Origin: Bdellovibrionales bacterium
Lineage (GTDB): Bacteria > Bdellovibrionota > Bdellovibrionia > Bdellovibrionales > UBA1609
Length of the DNA: 64,000 bases
Direction: 5' to 3'
Assembly: GCA_027459485.1 (NCBI GenBank)
Contig: DAIDIG010000004.1
Span: 186,001 to 250,000, forward strand
Part shown: positions 53,464-62,539 of the stretch, one piece after another
How the letters are laid out: each line of letters begins with the position of its first letter
Numbering within the stretch: position 1 is the stretch's first letter
Program-made: the position numbers and the translations under genes
The notes under the pieces: generated by a model
What the model was told of the DNA's origin: nothing
The model's database searches: none
The model's input: the letters and a program-made list of their open reading frames with translations, nothing else

Positions 53464-54572
53464 TCTTTACCGATCCATTTGCCGCGCGGGCGGTAAATGC
53501 GGTTATTGGCATATTGCTCGAACACATGCGCCAACCAACCGCTCACGCGCGAAACAGCGAATATCGGGGTAAACAAATCAATCGGGATGCCCATGCTGTA
53601 ATAAACAGTCGCCGAGTAAAAATCGACATTGGGGAGTAAGCCTTTTTCTTTTTGAACGGTGTCATCGATCAGGGCCGACATTTGGTACCAATGCGGCTGA
53701 CCGGTTTTCTTCGTTATCTCTTCGCTCATTTTACGCAAAATCTTCGCCCGCGGATCGCCGTTTTTGTAAACACGATGGCCGAAGCCCATGACTTTTTCTT
53801 TGTTGGCGAGCGCTTCTTTTATCCATTTCACGGCGGCATCCATCGAACCGATTTTCTTAAGCATGAGCATCACTTGCTCGTTCGCTCCACCATGGAGCGG
53901 GCCCTTCAAAGTGCCGACGGCACTTGTAATATCCGAGTAAATGTCGCTCATCGACGAAGCCGTCACGCGCGCCGAAAAGGCCGAGCAATTGAGTTCATGA
54001 TCGGCATGCAGAATGAGACAAACATCGAACATATGTACAATTTCGGCGTCGGGCTCTTTACCGAGAAGCATATTGAGAAAATTCCAGGCGATCGATTTCT
54101 CGGGGTTGGCGGCAACAAAAGATTTGCCCGTTCGCGTACGCTCGAAAAGAGCGACGAGCGGGCCCATTTTGGCCGTCAGCCGTTTGCCGATTCGTTTTTG
54201 ATTTTCGAGATCCAATTTTTGCGAATCGGCATCCCATAACGCGAGACTCGACACTGCCGTTCGTAGCCACGCCATCGGGTGCACGTTTTTTGTCGGCAAA
54301 CCCTGCAAGTGCTTCACCACTTCCGGCGCCAGCGTCATCTCTGCCAAAAGTTCGCGGCGAAACAGCGCGAGTTCTTCTTTCGACGGCAGTTTGTCATGCC
54401 AAAGCAAATAGATGACTTCTTCGAACGTCGATTTGGCGGCCAAATCCTCGATCGTGTAACCGCGAAAACATAAGGTGGCGTCTACAATGGACGAGATCCC
54501 CGTCGTGCATGCCACGACCCCCTCAAGACCTTTATCGACTGCACCTTCATAAATTTCAACCGCGCCTGACAT
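53445..54572 (-). CDS. gltA: Citrate synthase
   Basis: Condenses acetyl-CoA and oxaloacetate at the start of the TCA cycle. The 375-residue product is of the shorter class, with active-site signatures HADHELNCSAFSAR, GPLHGGANEQVMLM and MGFGHRVYKNGDPRA. The N-terminus GLEGVVACTTGISSIVDATL and RPRGKWIG at the end are normal. A 2-methylcitrate synthase is a possible alternative for this length class. It ends in its own terminator. It is separated from icd by over 30 kb. Confidence 0.94.
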   Translation of the reverse strand: MSGAVEIYEGAVDKGLEGVVACTTGISSIVDATLCFRGYTIEDLAAKSTFEEVIYLLWHDKLPSKEELALFRRELLAEMTLAPEVVKHLQGLPTKNVHPMAWLRTAVSSLALWDADSQKLDLENQKRIGKRLTAKMGPLVALFERTRTGKSFVAANPEKSIAWNFLNMLLGKEPDAEIVHMFDVCLILHADHELNCSAFSARVTASSMSDIYSDITSAVGTLKGPLHGGANEQVMLMLKKIGSMDAAVKWIKEALANKEKVMGFGHRVYKNGDPRAKILRKMSEEITKKTGQPHWYQMSALIDDTVQKEKGLLPNVDFYSATVYYSMGIPIDLFTPIFAVSRVSGWLAHVFEQYANNRIYRPRGKWIGKEGLKHP

Positions 54573-54639
54573 GACGGGCTCCTTTCAAATCATCATGAAT
54601 AGGATCTCAGTGTAGCCAATTGCGCTCGTGATCGGTAGG

Positions 54640-55533
54640 CTATTTTTTCGCGAGTTTGATGACTTTATCTTTCACTTCAGCCACGACCACCGTCTGATCA
54701 CGAGATGGTTCTTGCCCCGCGGTGAATTCCTGCAGCTTGAAAAATATTTGGTTTCGCAACTCGTGAACGCCTTGGTTCGCGAATTCAAGAATGGCTTGAA
54801 AGAGCCGATCTTCGCCGAACAGCTGGCCCTCGAGGTTGCGCGCCTCGACAACACCCGGTGTGCAAAATATGAGTTTGTCGCGGGGGTTCAAAGCGACGGA
54901 TTGCGCAACAATTACTGCGTCAAATTGACTTCGAACAGGCGGCAAGTCTGATTTCAAAAGACGCAGCGCCGCGCCGCTATAATCAAAATGTAACCCAACG
55001 ATGCCGCCGAGCTTCAAGTAATTCAATGAAAACTGCCGCCTGTCGAAAACGCCATAGAATAAATCCGCTGAATCTTCGCCTGTAATCGAGGGTTTCATTT
55101 CACCCACGATGCGCTCGACCATGCGAGACGGATCCGATTGGCGTCGTCCCTCCATTCGTCCAGTCAACTTAAGAAGAACTGAAAGAAGAAGCGCCGACAT
55201 GACGTGCCCGGAACCGGCCGCAACGATGATACCAAAGCGGGATCGATCTTCGTGTTCAAAAATATCGAAGTAGTCGCCGCCGCGTTGAAAACTCGCCAAA
55301 AATTTCGATGAAAATTCGAACCCCTGGATCTGGGGGATTTCGGTCGGTACGAGATGCTTTTGTATCAAATGGACAACGCGCAATTCTTGGTTGAGCTTAC
55401 CAATCAAAGATTCAAGCCGCCGGTTGGCTTCGGTCAACTCGCGACGAAAAACCCCAAGATCTTTTTCGCGCTCTGATACTTCAAGTTCGAGTTCGCGAAT
55501 TCGCGCGAGAAGCTGTTCGACTGATTCCGGCAT
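54640..55533 (-). CDS. SpoIIE/RsbU-type PP2C-family protein, possibly impaired
   Basis: A 297-residue protein. Residues 1-65 are a coiled coil (ELELEVSEREKDLGVFRREL). The rest matches the PP2C-type serine phosphatase fold: FQRGGDYFDIFEH and GIIVAAGSGHVMSALLLSVLL. The usual DVSGHG metal-binding Asp position reads AAGSGH, and the final acidic motif reads SRDQTVVVAEV with one Asp. So metal binding, and perhaps phosphatase activity, may be altered. Normally such proteins act on anti-anti-sigma partners. No sigma-regulator genes flank it. Confidence 0.78.
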   Translation of the reverse strand: MPESVEQLLARIRELELEVSEREKDLGVFRRELTEANRRLESLIGKLNQELRVVHLIQKHLVPTEIPQIQGFEFSSKFLASFQRGGDYFDIFEHEDRSRFGIIVAAGSGHVMSALLLSVLLKLTGRMEGRRQSDPSRMVERIVGEMKPSITGEDSADLFYGVFDRRQFSLNYLKLGGIVGLHFDYSGAALRLLKSDLPPVRSQFDAVIVAQSVALNPRDKLIFCTPGVVEARNLEGQLFGEDRLFQAILEFANQGVHELRNQIFFKLQEFTAGQEPSRDQTVVVAEVKDKVIKLAKK

Positions 55534-55657
55534 TTTTGATCATCTCCTTAAAGCGCATGGATTTATATTGTCGAAGCCGTGACATGCTTAGTCAATAACA
55601 ATGCCCGCTTGAAATCGGTTACACGGTTTCGTAGGACTGGGTGCTGGGGATTTGGGG

Positions 55658-56452
55658 ATGACATTAGACTTTGGGGATTCGCCGCTCAACGCGCTGATCG
55701 CGATTGATCTTGAAATCGCTTCAAGTGCCGTGCCATTGGCTCAGCGGGGCTCCCGTGCCGATCATCTCAATCGGCTTGTAAACTTCATGTTTTACGAATT
55801 GGCCAGCAAAACGAACGGCCAAACACCAGATGATATTTTTCTCACGCTGAATGAGTATTTTTTTCGATTTAAAAATTTCCGCATCGACGCATCGCCGGTT
55901 TTACTCGATGAAATTCTCAAAAAACGGTGCGGATGTTATTCCGCAGTCGCGCTCCTCTACATTTATTTGTCGCGCCGCCTCGGGTTGAAAGTGGATTTTG
56001 TCAGGTGGCCACAACGGGCTATTTTAAAATGGCAGTGCAAAGGTAAATCGCGTTATTTGGATCTCGAACAATGCGGTCAAGTTTTAACTGAAGACGAACT
56101 TCTTGCCGTGCTAAACGAGAGACTCGAATCACCTAAGCTCAACCGTGATCAAGTGGAGTCCTTAACTCACCATGAGGCGGTCATTCAATATCTCACGTAC
56201 CTTTCTTTTTTCTATCGTCGCACGGGCGATCGTGAAAAGCTTCACACGACTTTTTGTTTAATACTGTCACTCGAGCCCGAGAACGCGCGTTTTCTCGCCG
56301 AGCGGGCACTTCTGCGACGCGAACTCGGCCTCGTGAAGGACGCGCTCCACGACATGAAACGCTATTTTGCGTTTACCGAAAAGGTGAGCGCGAGCTCGGA
56401 TCTCGTGCTCGCATACGAAGAATTAAAAACTCTTGTCACTTCGCCGGTGTGA
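55658..56452 (+). CDS. SirB1-like transglutaminase-fold protein with TPR-like tail
   Basis: A 264-residue cytoplasmic protein. The first ~165 residues match the SirB1 family: LNEYFFRFKNFRID, SPVLLDEILKKRCGCYSAVALLYIYLSRRLGLKV and FVRWPQRAILKW. In many SirB1 proteins the Cys position has been lost; here RCGCYSA retains it. The C-terminal ~90 residues form two helical repeats like TPRs (RKLHTTFCLILSLEPENARF, then AERALLRRELGLVKDALHDMKRY). Function unknown. The ATG at 55658 was preferred to TTG 55652. Its end overlaps rsmJ by 17 bases on the opposite strand. Confidence 0.75.
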   Translation: MTLDFGDSPLNALIAIDLEIASSAVPLAQRGSRADHLNRLVNFMFYELASKTNGQTPDDIFLTLNEYFFRFKNFRIDASPVLLDEILKKRCGCYSAVALLYIYLSRRLGLKVDFVRWPQRAILKWQCKGKSRYLDLEQCGQVLTEDELLAVLNERLESPKLNRDQVESLTHHEAVIQYLTYLSFFYRRTGDREKLHTTFCLILSLEPENARFLAERALLRRELGLVKDALHDMKRYFAFTEKVSASSDLVLAYEELKTLVTSPV

Positions 56453-57077
56453 TCGGCTCTGCGCGCATCGTCACATAGACGTCGTAGCGCACGGCTTTAC
56501 CGACAAATTCATGATTTGGTTTAGCGCCCGCCAACCACGGCGCGTGTTTCGGCCGCTTGACGATCACACGATCTTGAGCGGCTTGCTTTGCCGCCTTCAA
56601 TAGCGCGCCCTCTTCATCAAGCGTTGGCGGGTACTCAAGTAACTGTAGCGCGCGTGATTCCTTACTCACAGCCGCCGATTTTTTCTTTTCGGGGAACATC
56701 GGGTCGAGATAAACAATGTCGGGCTTGCGCTCTTCGCCCTTCGCGCGTTGATTGAGCCACTCGACCGCATCGGCGTGGACCAGCGTAAAACTGGACGGCG
56801 GCGGAAGTTGACTGAAGACCTCATACAATTTGCTGTTTCTCTCCAGCGCTATGACCTCGCAACCAAGGGCGAGTAGATGCAAGCTATCGCGGCAAAGGCC
56901 GGCCGTCGCATCCACTACAAACAGTCGTTTTTTACTTCTCTGTTTACCAAGCGCGCGCCCGAGCAAATCCGCTTTCGTTCCGACTTTGTGTCTTGCTGTG
57001 AATGCAATCGCGATTTGTATTTGATCGCCGTTGCCCGAGATATTCAGAACGCCCGTTCTCTGATGCGCTCTTGCCAT
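56436..57077 (-). CDS. rsmJ: 16S rRNA (guanine1516-N2)-methyltransferase RsmJ
   Basis: Methylates G1516 of 16S rRNA using SAM. The 213-residue product has the SAM site VVDATAGLCRDSLHLLALGC and IALERN, then the DPPY-like catalytic site IVYLDPMFPEKKKSAAVSKE, and RVIVKRPKHAPWLAG near the end. The ATG at 57077 follows the fused prenyl gene's TAA by one base, so translation is coupled. The N-terminal 30 residues are shorter than in E. coli. Confidence 0.92.
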   Translation of the reverse strand: MARAHQRTGVLNISGNGDQIQIAIAFTARHKVGTKADLLGRALGKQRSKKRLFVVDATAGLCRDSLHLLALGCEVIALERNSKLYEVFSQLPPPSSFTLVHADAVEWLNQRAKGEERKPDIVYLDPMFPEKKKSAAVSKESRALQLLEYPPTLDEEGALLKAAKQAAQDRVIVKRPKHAPWLAGAKPNHEFVGKAVRYDVYVTMRAEPITPAK

Positions 57078-57078
57078 A

Positions 57079-58986
57079 TTAAAGCGCAACAACGCCAATA
57101 AAGATTAGGCCAAAAAGCAAATGTAGAAGAATCGATTCTTTCAGAGAGTTGCGAAGACCGGAGGCTAGAGGTGATTTCGCTCGCAGCATTCGAAACGCGA
57201 AGACGGCGGTCAGAAATGAAAACGCCGTCGCCGCGGTTGCGCCTCGTTGGCCAGATATCATCCATAATAGCGGCCAAATGCAGACGCCCGACGCCATGGC
57301 AAGCGTCGCCACCACGATTTTTGCGTGATCAAACCCCAGCGTGACGGAAAGGGTACGAAGGCCGGACGTGTCATCCACGACCAGGCTAATCAGATGACGG
57401 ACTTCCAAATATGTCACTGAGGCTAAACCGAATCCGCAACCAAGTAGAATACAACGCAAGAGATTCAACGGTTCGTGTGCGACGACGTTTGCTCCCAACG
57501 TGAGGAGCGGCCCCATTGCCAAAAACACCGCCAGATCGCCGGGCAGCCATTCGAGACTTCTGGGCATAAAAGCATTCAAACGACCTTGGCGAAGAATTGA
57601 ATAGCCAAGTAACCCAGTACCGCCGCCAATCAAAACCAACCAAATCAACTGCGGGTTTGAGAATATTGCGGGGGCCGAGAAAAAAATCGCGGTCGCAAGA
57701 AATGACCAATAGAGACGATAAACGGTGCGGGCGCGAAGCCACCCGTTTTGAATGACACGGCTGCCGCCTTTTTCATTTATGCGGTCAATGCCGCTCAGAT
57801 TGTCGACGTAGTCGTTTCGGCAAAAGATTGCCGCATGAAAAAAGAAAAGCGACAACAATGTAAATCCAAACTTCGAAATCGAAGTCGCGAGTGCGTGCAA
57901 ACTCGAATGAAGTCGAAACGCAAAAACCGCGAGAGGCGGCATGAGAGTAAATGCGATCAAATCGAGCCTCATCAGCCGCGCCATCACGAACCAGAGTGCG
58001 GGCCTGTGACCTTCGACATTTTTCATCGGTTGTACGACCGATCGCTTTTCTTTCGCCGTCTCACGCCAATACAACAAGTTCGGCAGTTTACGTAAGTCGT
58101 TGATGAGACCGTGCTCATTCACCGGGAGCAAACCCATCAGCTCATCGCAATGACGGTCGAACAAATCGATCAATTTTTTATTTTGTTCGTCAAACTGCCT
58201 GAGCGTATCAAAGAATGTTTCTTCTCCCGTGACCTCATAGATTTGAGAGAGCGTTTTACAGTCACGAAATCGCGCTTTTTGCGCCTCAGCCATGTCGCGC
58301 GTAAGAAATGTCGCAAACGAGTTCATATAACCCGACTGCAAATCGCCGAGAATCGCCTTGCCCTCGGTGTTACGAATGTCAAAATCCAGTAGATCGTCGC
58401 TTCGCTGAAATAAAAGCCCGAGTAGACTGCCCATCTCGTCGAGCCGGTCGTGCACGTCTTTTGAGTCGCGATGAGCGGCGATAAACGGCGCCCGAATGCA
58501 CCATTTGAAAAGCGACGCGGTTTTTAAATCGTGCACGCGATCGAGTTGCAGAAGGCTCACCCCCCAATCTTCGATCAGTGAATCTTGAATCCATTCACCT
58601 TCAAGCAGATCGGAGATCATCTCGGATGTGTACTGGATCAGCGCCAAATTGCCGTGCCGTGAAAGGTTCACCATCACCCTGGCCAAAAGATAGTCGCCGG
58701 CCAACACCGCATACTCGGGCGTGTATTTGAGCCAAGCCGCCGTTTTTTCGCGCCGAAGCGGCGATCGATCGATAAGGTCGTCATGCAGTAGCGACGCATT
58801 GTGAATAAATTCAATTGTTTGGGCGAGCAGGTGAACCGTCTCTTGCGGCAGGCCCAAATGGTGCGAAATTTTCTGAATCAGCTTGGCACGAAACCCTTTA
58901 CCGTGCGAGAAAAGATCGTCGTACAATGCGTTGAGTTTTGGCAGGTAACTCGGGAAGTCGTCAGGCTGGTAAACTTTCAAATTCAT
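57079..58986 (-). CDS. Fused polyprenyl diphosphate synthase and UbiA prenyltransferase
   Basis: A 635-residue fusion. Residues 1-310 are a trans-isoprenyl diphosphate synthase: GKGFR, the first Asp motif LLHDDLIDRSPLRR (D69, D70, D73), KTASLF and the second Asp motif SDDLLDFD (197-203). Residues ~325-635 are a UbiA membrane domain with ~8 hydrophobic segments, the first motif FCRNDYVDNLSGID (391-401) and a second LEVRHLISLVVDDTSGLRTL. The soluble synthase could hand its chain to the membrane-embedded transferase. The acceptor is unknown; the locus suggests menaquinone or another quinone. Start set at ATG 58986; a longer open frame overlaps the divergent thioesterase. Confidence 0.9.
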   Translation of the reverse strand: MNLKVYQPDDFPSYLPKLNALYDDLFSHGKGFRAKLIQKISHHLGLPQETVHLLAQTIEFIHNASLLHDDLIDRSPLRREKTAAWLKYTPEYAVLAGDYLLARVMVNLSRHGNLALIQYTSEMISDLLEGEWIQDSLIEDWGVSLLQLDRVHDLKTASLFKWCIRAPFIAAHRDSKDVHDRLDEMGSLLGLLFQRSDDLLDFDIRNTEGKAILGDLQSGYMNSFATFLTRDMAEAQKARFRDCKTLSQIYEVTGEETFFDTLRQFDEQNKKLIDLFDRHCDELMGLLPVNEHGLINDLRKLPNLLYWRETAKEKRSVVQPMKNVEGHRPALWFVMARLMRLDLIAFTLMPPLAVFAFRLHSSLHALATSISKFGFTLLSLFFFHAAIFCRNDYVDNLSGIDRINEKGGSRVIQNGWLRARTVYRLYWSFLATAIFFSAPAIFSNPQLIWLVLIGGGTGLLGYSILRQGRLNAFMPRSLEWLPGDLAVFLAMGPLLTLGANVVAHEPLNLLRCILLGCGFGLASVTYLEVRHLISLVVDDTSGLRTLSVTLGFDHAKIVVATLAMASGVCIWPLLWMISGQRGATAATAFSFLTAVFAFRMLRAKSPLASGLRNSLKESILLHLLFGLIFIGVVAL

Positions 58987-59049
58987 GACTGACGAGCGAT
59001 ACTGACTACCTCGAGACGTGTCAAGAAATAGGCAAGATAAGGTATTCTG

Positions 59050-59475
59050 ATGGCCCGATTGCTGTTTGAAAAGACGATTCGAATCCATTTCGGCGATACC
59101 GACCCGCAAGGCATCCTCTTCTTTGCGCGCACGTTTGAATTGGCGCACGAGTGTCTTGAGGAGTACTGGGCGGCCACTCCCCCTGGCTGGGGCTTTTGGT
59201 TTCAAAATGAAGAGTTCGCCGTGCCCCTTCGTCACGCCAGCGCGGATTTTCGCTCTCCGGCTCACGCGGGCGAACTCTGTTCAGCGCAGCTGCACTTAAT
59301 CAAGGTCGGCAATTCGTCGGTCGATTTCAAATTCGAATTGTACAACCAAACGGGCGCGCTTCTCGCCGCCGTTTCAACCACGCACGTTTTTGTCGATCGA
59401 CGTTCGTTTTCTAAGATGAGCGTGCCGGATTTGGTGCGCTCTCAACTTCAGAGCGCCGAACTGGGCCTTAAATGA
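59050..59475 (+). CDS. menI: Hot-dog (4HBT) thioesterase, probable DHNA-CoA hydrolase
   Basis: A 141-residue hot-dog fold thioesterase. The active-site helix region reads RIHFGDTDPQGILFFARTFE (Asp16-Thr17-Asp18 and Gln20), as in 4-hydroxybenzoyl-CoA-type thioesterases. It lies head-to-tail against menE with only 3 bases between the two stop codons and diverges from the fused prenyl gene. DHNA-CoA must be hydrolysed before MenA prenylation, and no other thioesterase lies in the cluster, so MenI is likely. The specificity is from context and would need proof. Confidence 0.75.
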   Translation: MARLLFEKTIRIHFGDTDPQGILFFARTFELAHECLEEYWAATPPGWGFWFQNEEFAVPLRHASADFRSPAHAGELCSAQLHLIKVGNSSVDFKFELYNQTGALLAAVSTTHVFVDRRSFSKMSVPDLVRSQLQSAELGLK

Positions 59476-59478
59476 GCC

Positions 59479-60639
59479 CTAGCTGAGCCCCAACTTCTGT
59501 TTCAATTCGCCCACCAAAATTTTTTTGAGCTCGGATTTCGGCAATTCGTGAACGAAATAAGCGGTGGAGATGCGCGCCACCGGCACGACTTGTGAATTGA
59601 ATTCTCGAAGCCAGTGTTCGGCGCGCGTGTAATCGGGCAAAGTCAAAACCAGAGTTATCTCGTGACCGCGTCGAGAATCCGTAACCGGCAAAATGGCAAA
59701 ATCCGCGCTTGACGATATTTTTTGAAACAGCTGCGTGAGTTCCAAAACGTTTATCATCTCGCCTGATACTTTAACGAAGTCACCGACACGCCCGCGAGGG
59801 GTCAACCAAACGCGGCCGGGGTTCGTTTCATCGAAACTCAGTTCGGCCAGATCTTTTGTGACATACCATTCACCCGCGCGCCATAAAACACTAACGCCCG
59901 ACATGGTGACATCGGCGCGAATGATAAATAGTGCCGGAGATCGAATCGCCAGGCGATCTTCGTCGTCAATGAGTTTCACTTCAATATGAGACAGTACGTG
60001 CAATTCGGGGTAGGCATCCCCCTCAAGGGAGCGCAATTCGGCCGTAGCTATTTGTGAACAGGCTTCGGTCGCGCCGAAACTCGGCAACAGCGGATAACCT
60101 AATTCGCGAGCTTTCAGATACAACTCTTCTGAAAGCGCCGCGCCCCCGATGACGATGGCGCGCAGCGAACGCGGCGCCGGCCTCTCGAGCTTAACCAAAT
60201 CAAACACTTGAGTCGGCACTAACGAGGCGAGCGTCACACCGGCCTCATCCACCCACGAGTGAAATCTCTCAGGCGACCAACCCTCGAGGCTTCGATCGAC
60301 AATCCGTTGCCCGCCCAAATAGGCGCGCGCCCAAATACTCAAGCCCCCGACGTGAAATGTCGGCAATGTTAAAAGCCAGACATCGTTCGGGCCAACATCA
60401 AGATGACGGTTCACCGACTCGGCGGCAATGAGAAAGCCTGTTTTCGTCAACCCATAAAGTGTAATCGAGCCGGCCGACGTCGTGCCGGAGGACCCAAGCC
60501 AAATCGTGCCGGCGACCTGCGGCAAATTGGCATTCTGAACTCGAGCTTTGAGTTCGGCCGGTAGGCGGGGGTTAATCAGCACATGCGATTCACCCGACGT
60601 CCAATCAACCGGAGAGTGCCCTACCTTAGCTCGATCCAC
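59479..60639 (-). CDS. menE: o-Succinylbenzoate-CoA ligase, N-terminally short
   Basis: Activates o-succinylbenzoate to its CoA ester for menaquinone. The 386-residue product is about 60-70 residues shorter than E. coli MenE. It has the AMP-binding P-loop IWLGSSGTTSAGS (46-58), LLPSFGATEACSQIA, and the C-terminal hinge-like TPRGRVGDFVKVSGEMINVLEL with catalytic Lys region DLPKSELKKI. The start is a GTG overlapping menC by 19 bases. Missing residues belong to the N-terminal subdomain, so the enzyme may have an abbreviated N-terminus or the annotation may be incomplete. Confidence 0.87.
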   Translation of the reverse strand: MDRAKVGHSPVDWTSGESHVLINPRLPAELKARVQNANLPQVAGTIWLGSSGTTSAGSITLYGLTKTGFLIAAESVNRHLDVGPNDVWLLTLPTFHVGGLSIWARAYLGGQRIVDRSLEGWSPERFHSWVDEAGVTLASLVPTQVFDLVKLERPAPRSLRAIVIGGAALSEELYLKARELGYPLLPSFGATEACSQIATAELRSLEGDAYPELHVLSHIEVKLIDDEDRLAIRSPALFIIRADVTMSGVSVLWRAGEWYVTKDLAELSFDETNPGRVWLTPRGRVGDFVKVSGEMINVLELTQLFQKISSSADFAILPVTDSRRGHEITLVLTLPDYTRAEHWLREFNSQVVPVARISTAYFVHELPKSELKKILVGELKQKLGLS

Positions 60640-61613
60640 TGCTGGTTCTCGAGAAGTTGATCAAACCCAAACCCGACACCATCAGGCGGAACGATAAACG
60701 GCCCGTCTTTTTTGATCGCGTCTTGAAAGCTGAGCGGCTCGTAAGTTTCGTGATGCTGAAGCCCGCAGGTTAAAAGCCGCGCGCCTAATTTCGGCGCCGC
60801 TTGTGCGGCCGAATAGTACGCGGCCATTTGCCCGAGCGGAAAGTCAAGGTAGTGTGTGAAAACGAATTTTTTCTGCATATTGTGCGGCGACTGAATGATC
60901 GCCACCTCATCTTCGACCGCCGGCTTAATCACAAGAATCGCCGCACCTTCAGCCGTCAATTTAGTCGAACCGGGCGCGAAATCGAGCGCGAGTGGGATGT
61001 TCCATCGATTTGAAACGTCACTCCATTCGCGAGGGTCGTACATGAACGGATCTTCAAAAAATTCAACCCGAGACCGAAGCCAACTCTGGTGCCGCTCGAA
61101 CCATTGGACAAATCGTTCTCGACTGAAACTGCCGTTAAAATCAAGTCGCACTCGAGTGCGCTCATTCGCTCGAGCGCACAATTGATCGAGACGCTCGGTC
61201 TCGGCCTGAATATCCCACCCCATTTTAACTTTAAATTCGGTGTAGCCGACCGCTTCCAATTCGCTAACGCGCACAAGATCAAACCGCAAAATGTCGTGAA
61301 TGAGAAAGTGGCTTTTTGGTCTTGCCGTTGTTTGAGCGAATACGCTTCTTTTCTCGGCGCGCGCTTCGGCATCTAAGCGCGCGAAATAAAGCGATCTCTC
61401 GCCCAACGAGCTGGGTTTCATATCGAGCAAATGTTTGAGTTCACGCTCGAGCGGGCGATCGCCCATTTCAGCGAATGGGCAAAGATCGCTGTAACCGACC
61501 TTGAGATCGTCAAATCGTACGCGCAGCAGAGCACCTTTGCGATATTTTGTCTTCGCACGACTATTTATTGGCCCCTTCGGGACGAGCTGATAAGACGAAT
61601 GCCAAATTTTCAT
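60621..61613 (-). CDS. menC: o-Succinylbenzoate synthase
   Basis: Enolase-superfamily dehydratase converting SHCHC to o-succinylbenzoate. The 330-residue product has the Lys of FKVKMGWD, metal ligands in RLDFNGSF, EFFEDPFM and LALDFAPG, and the second Lys in LVIKPAVED. These are the right order and spacing for the enolase barrel. The start ATG overlaps the menA stop by four bases (ATGA) and the end overlaps menE. Confidence 0.92.
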   Translation of the reverse strand: MKIWHSSYQLVPKGPINSRAKTKYRKGALLRVRFDDLKVGYSDLCPFAEMGDRPLERELKHLLDMKPSSLGERSLYFARLDAEARAEKRSVFAQTTARPKSHFLIHDILRFDLVRVSELEAVGYTEFKVKMGWDIQAETERLDQLCARANERTRVRLDFNGSFSRERFVQWFERHQSWLRSRVEFFEDPFMYDPREWSDVSNRWNIPLALDFAPGSTKLTAEGAAILVIKPAVEDEVAIIQSPHNMQKKFVFTHYLDFPLGQMAAYYSAAQAAPKLGARLLTCGLQHHETYEPLSFQDAIKKDGPFIVPPDGVGFGFDQLLENQQWIELR

Positions 61614-62539
61614 GCCTTCATTAATATTAACGAAAGTATGATGCCATAGCCAGCGTGTAATGCGGCAGCTTGGGCTAAATAGTGGTTATACGCTTCTGAC
61701 GGCTCAGTGCAGAACACACTTTTCACGATCTTGAACGCAAGCGGTAAAAGCAAATACGGAGCCAGCGTCAAAAGCCCCTGTTTTTCGCGAATCCAAAATA
61801 GTTGCAGCAAAAATGGGGCAATCGTCAGAACCAAGATTTCATAGCGCGCGAACTGAATGCCCCATCTAACCGCGACTGTTTTTTTTTGTGCTTTTGTGTC
61901 TTGATGAACGTCACGCAAATTATTGATGGCAATGAGAACAGTAGATAAAAATCCAATTTGTATGCCGAGAACCAAAGCAGCGGTATTGTAGACACCGGAT
62001 TCGAGATAAAAGACTCCGCCGACCGCGACAATGCCGAAAAATAAAATCACGAATAAGTCGCCTAACCCCAAATACGCGAGCGGAAAAGGCCCCCCCGTAT
62101 AGCTGTAAGCAAGAAATAATGAGACCAAACCGATAATTAAAATCACCGGACCGCCGTGAATGACAAGAGGAAGGCCTGCGCACACTGCAATTGCGAGCAT
62201 CAGTGCGGCCGCCCGACGAACTGCCGAACGCGTGATAAGCTGGCTTTGCGTCACACGGCGAGGCCCAATCCGTTCATGGGTGTCAGCCCCTTTATCGAAA
62301 TCGACATAATCATTGATCAAATTGGTGGCGATTTGTATGGCAAGCGCGCCGATGAGCGCGAAAGCAAAAATCCACATTGAGATCGGTGCAATCGACCAGG
62401 CCAGCGCCGTACCGGCCAAGACCGGAACTACTGCGGCCGTTAACGTTTTGGGCCGAATCGCCTGTAGCCAGACTTGGATGGATTTAAGGCAGTCGCGGGA
62501 ATTTTCGAAAGTCGGGTTTGCGTTTTTCAACGAATGCAT
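61610..62539 (-). CDS. menA: 1,4-Dihydroxy-2-naphthoate polyprenyltransferase
   Basis: UbiA-family membrane enzyme that prenylates DHNA. The 309-residue product has the [20 protein letters not shown] start, the first Asp motif [14 protein letters not shown] and the second [16 protein letters not shown], with ~8 transmembrane segments. The ATG at 62539 has GAGGG five bases upstream and lies 56 bases inside menB, so the two genes overlap in different frames. The longer frame from 62632 is not used. Confidence 0.92.
   Translation of the reverse strand: MHSLKNANPTFENSRDCLKSIQVWLQAIRPKTLTAAVVPVLAGTALAWSIAPISMWIFAFALIGALAIQIATNLINDYVDFDKGADTHERIGPRRVTQSQLITRSAVRRAAALMLAIAVCAGLPLVIHGGPVILIIGLVSLFLAYSYTGGPFPLAYLGLGDLFVILFFGIVAVGGVFYLESGVYNTAALVLGIQIGFLSTVLIAINNLRDVHQDTKAQKKTVAVRWGIQFARYEILVLTIAPFLLQLFWIREKQGLLTLAPYLLLPLAFKIVKSVFCTEPSEAYNHYLAQAAALHAGYGIILSLILMKA

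Noticed and set aside
58987..59265. N-terminal extension of the fused prenyl gene
   Set aside because: It would overlap the divergent thioesterase gene and encodes basic low-complexity residues; ATG 58986 begins the family sequence.
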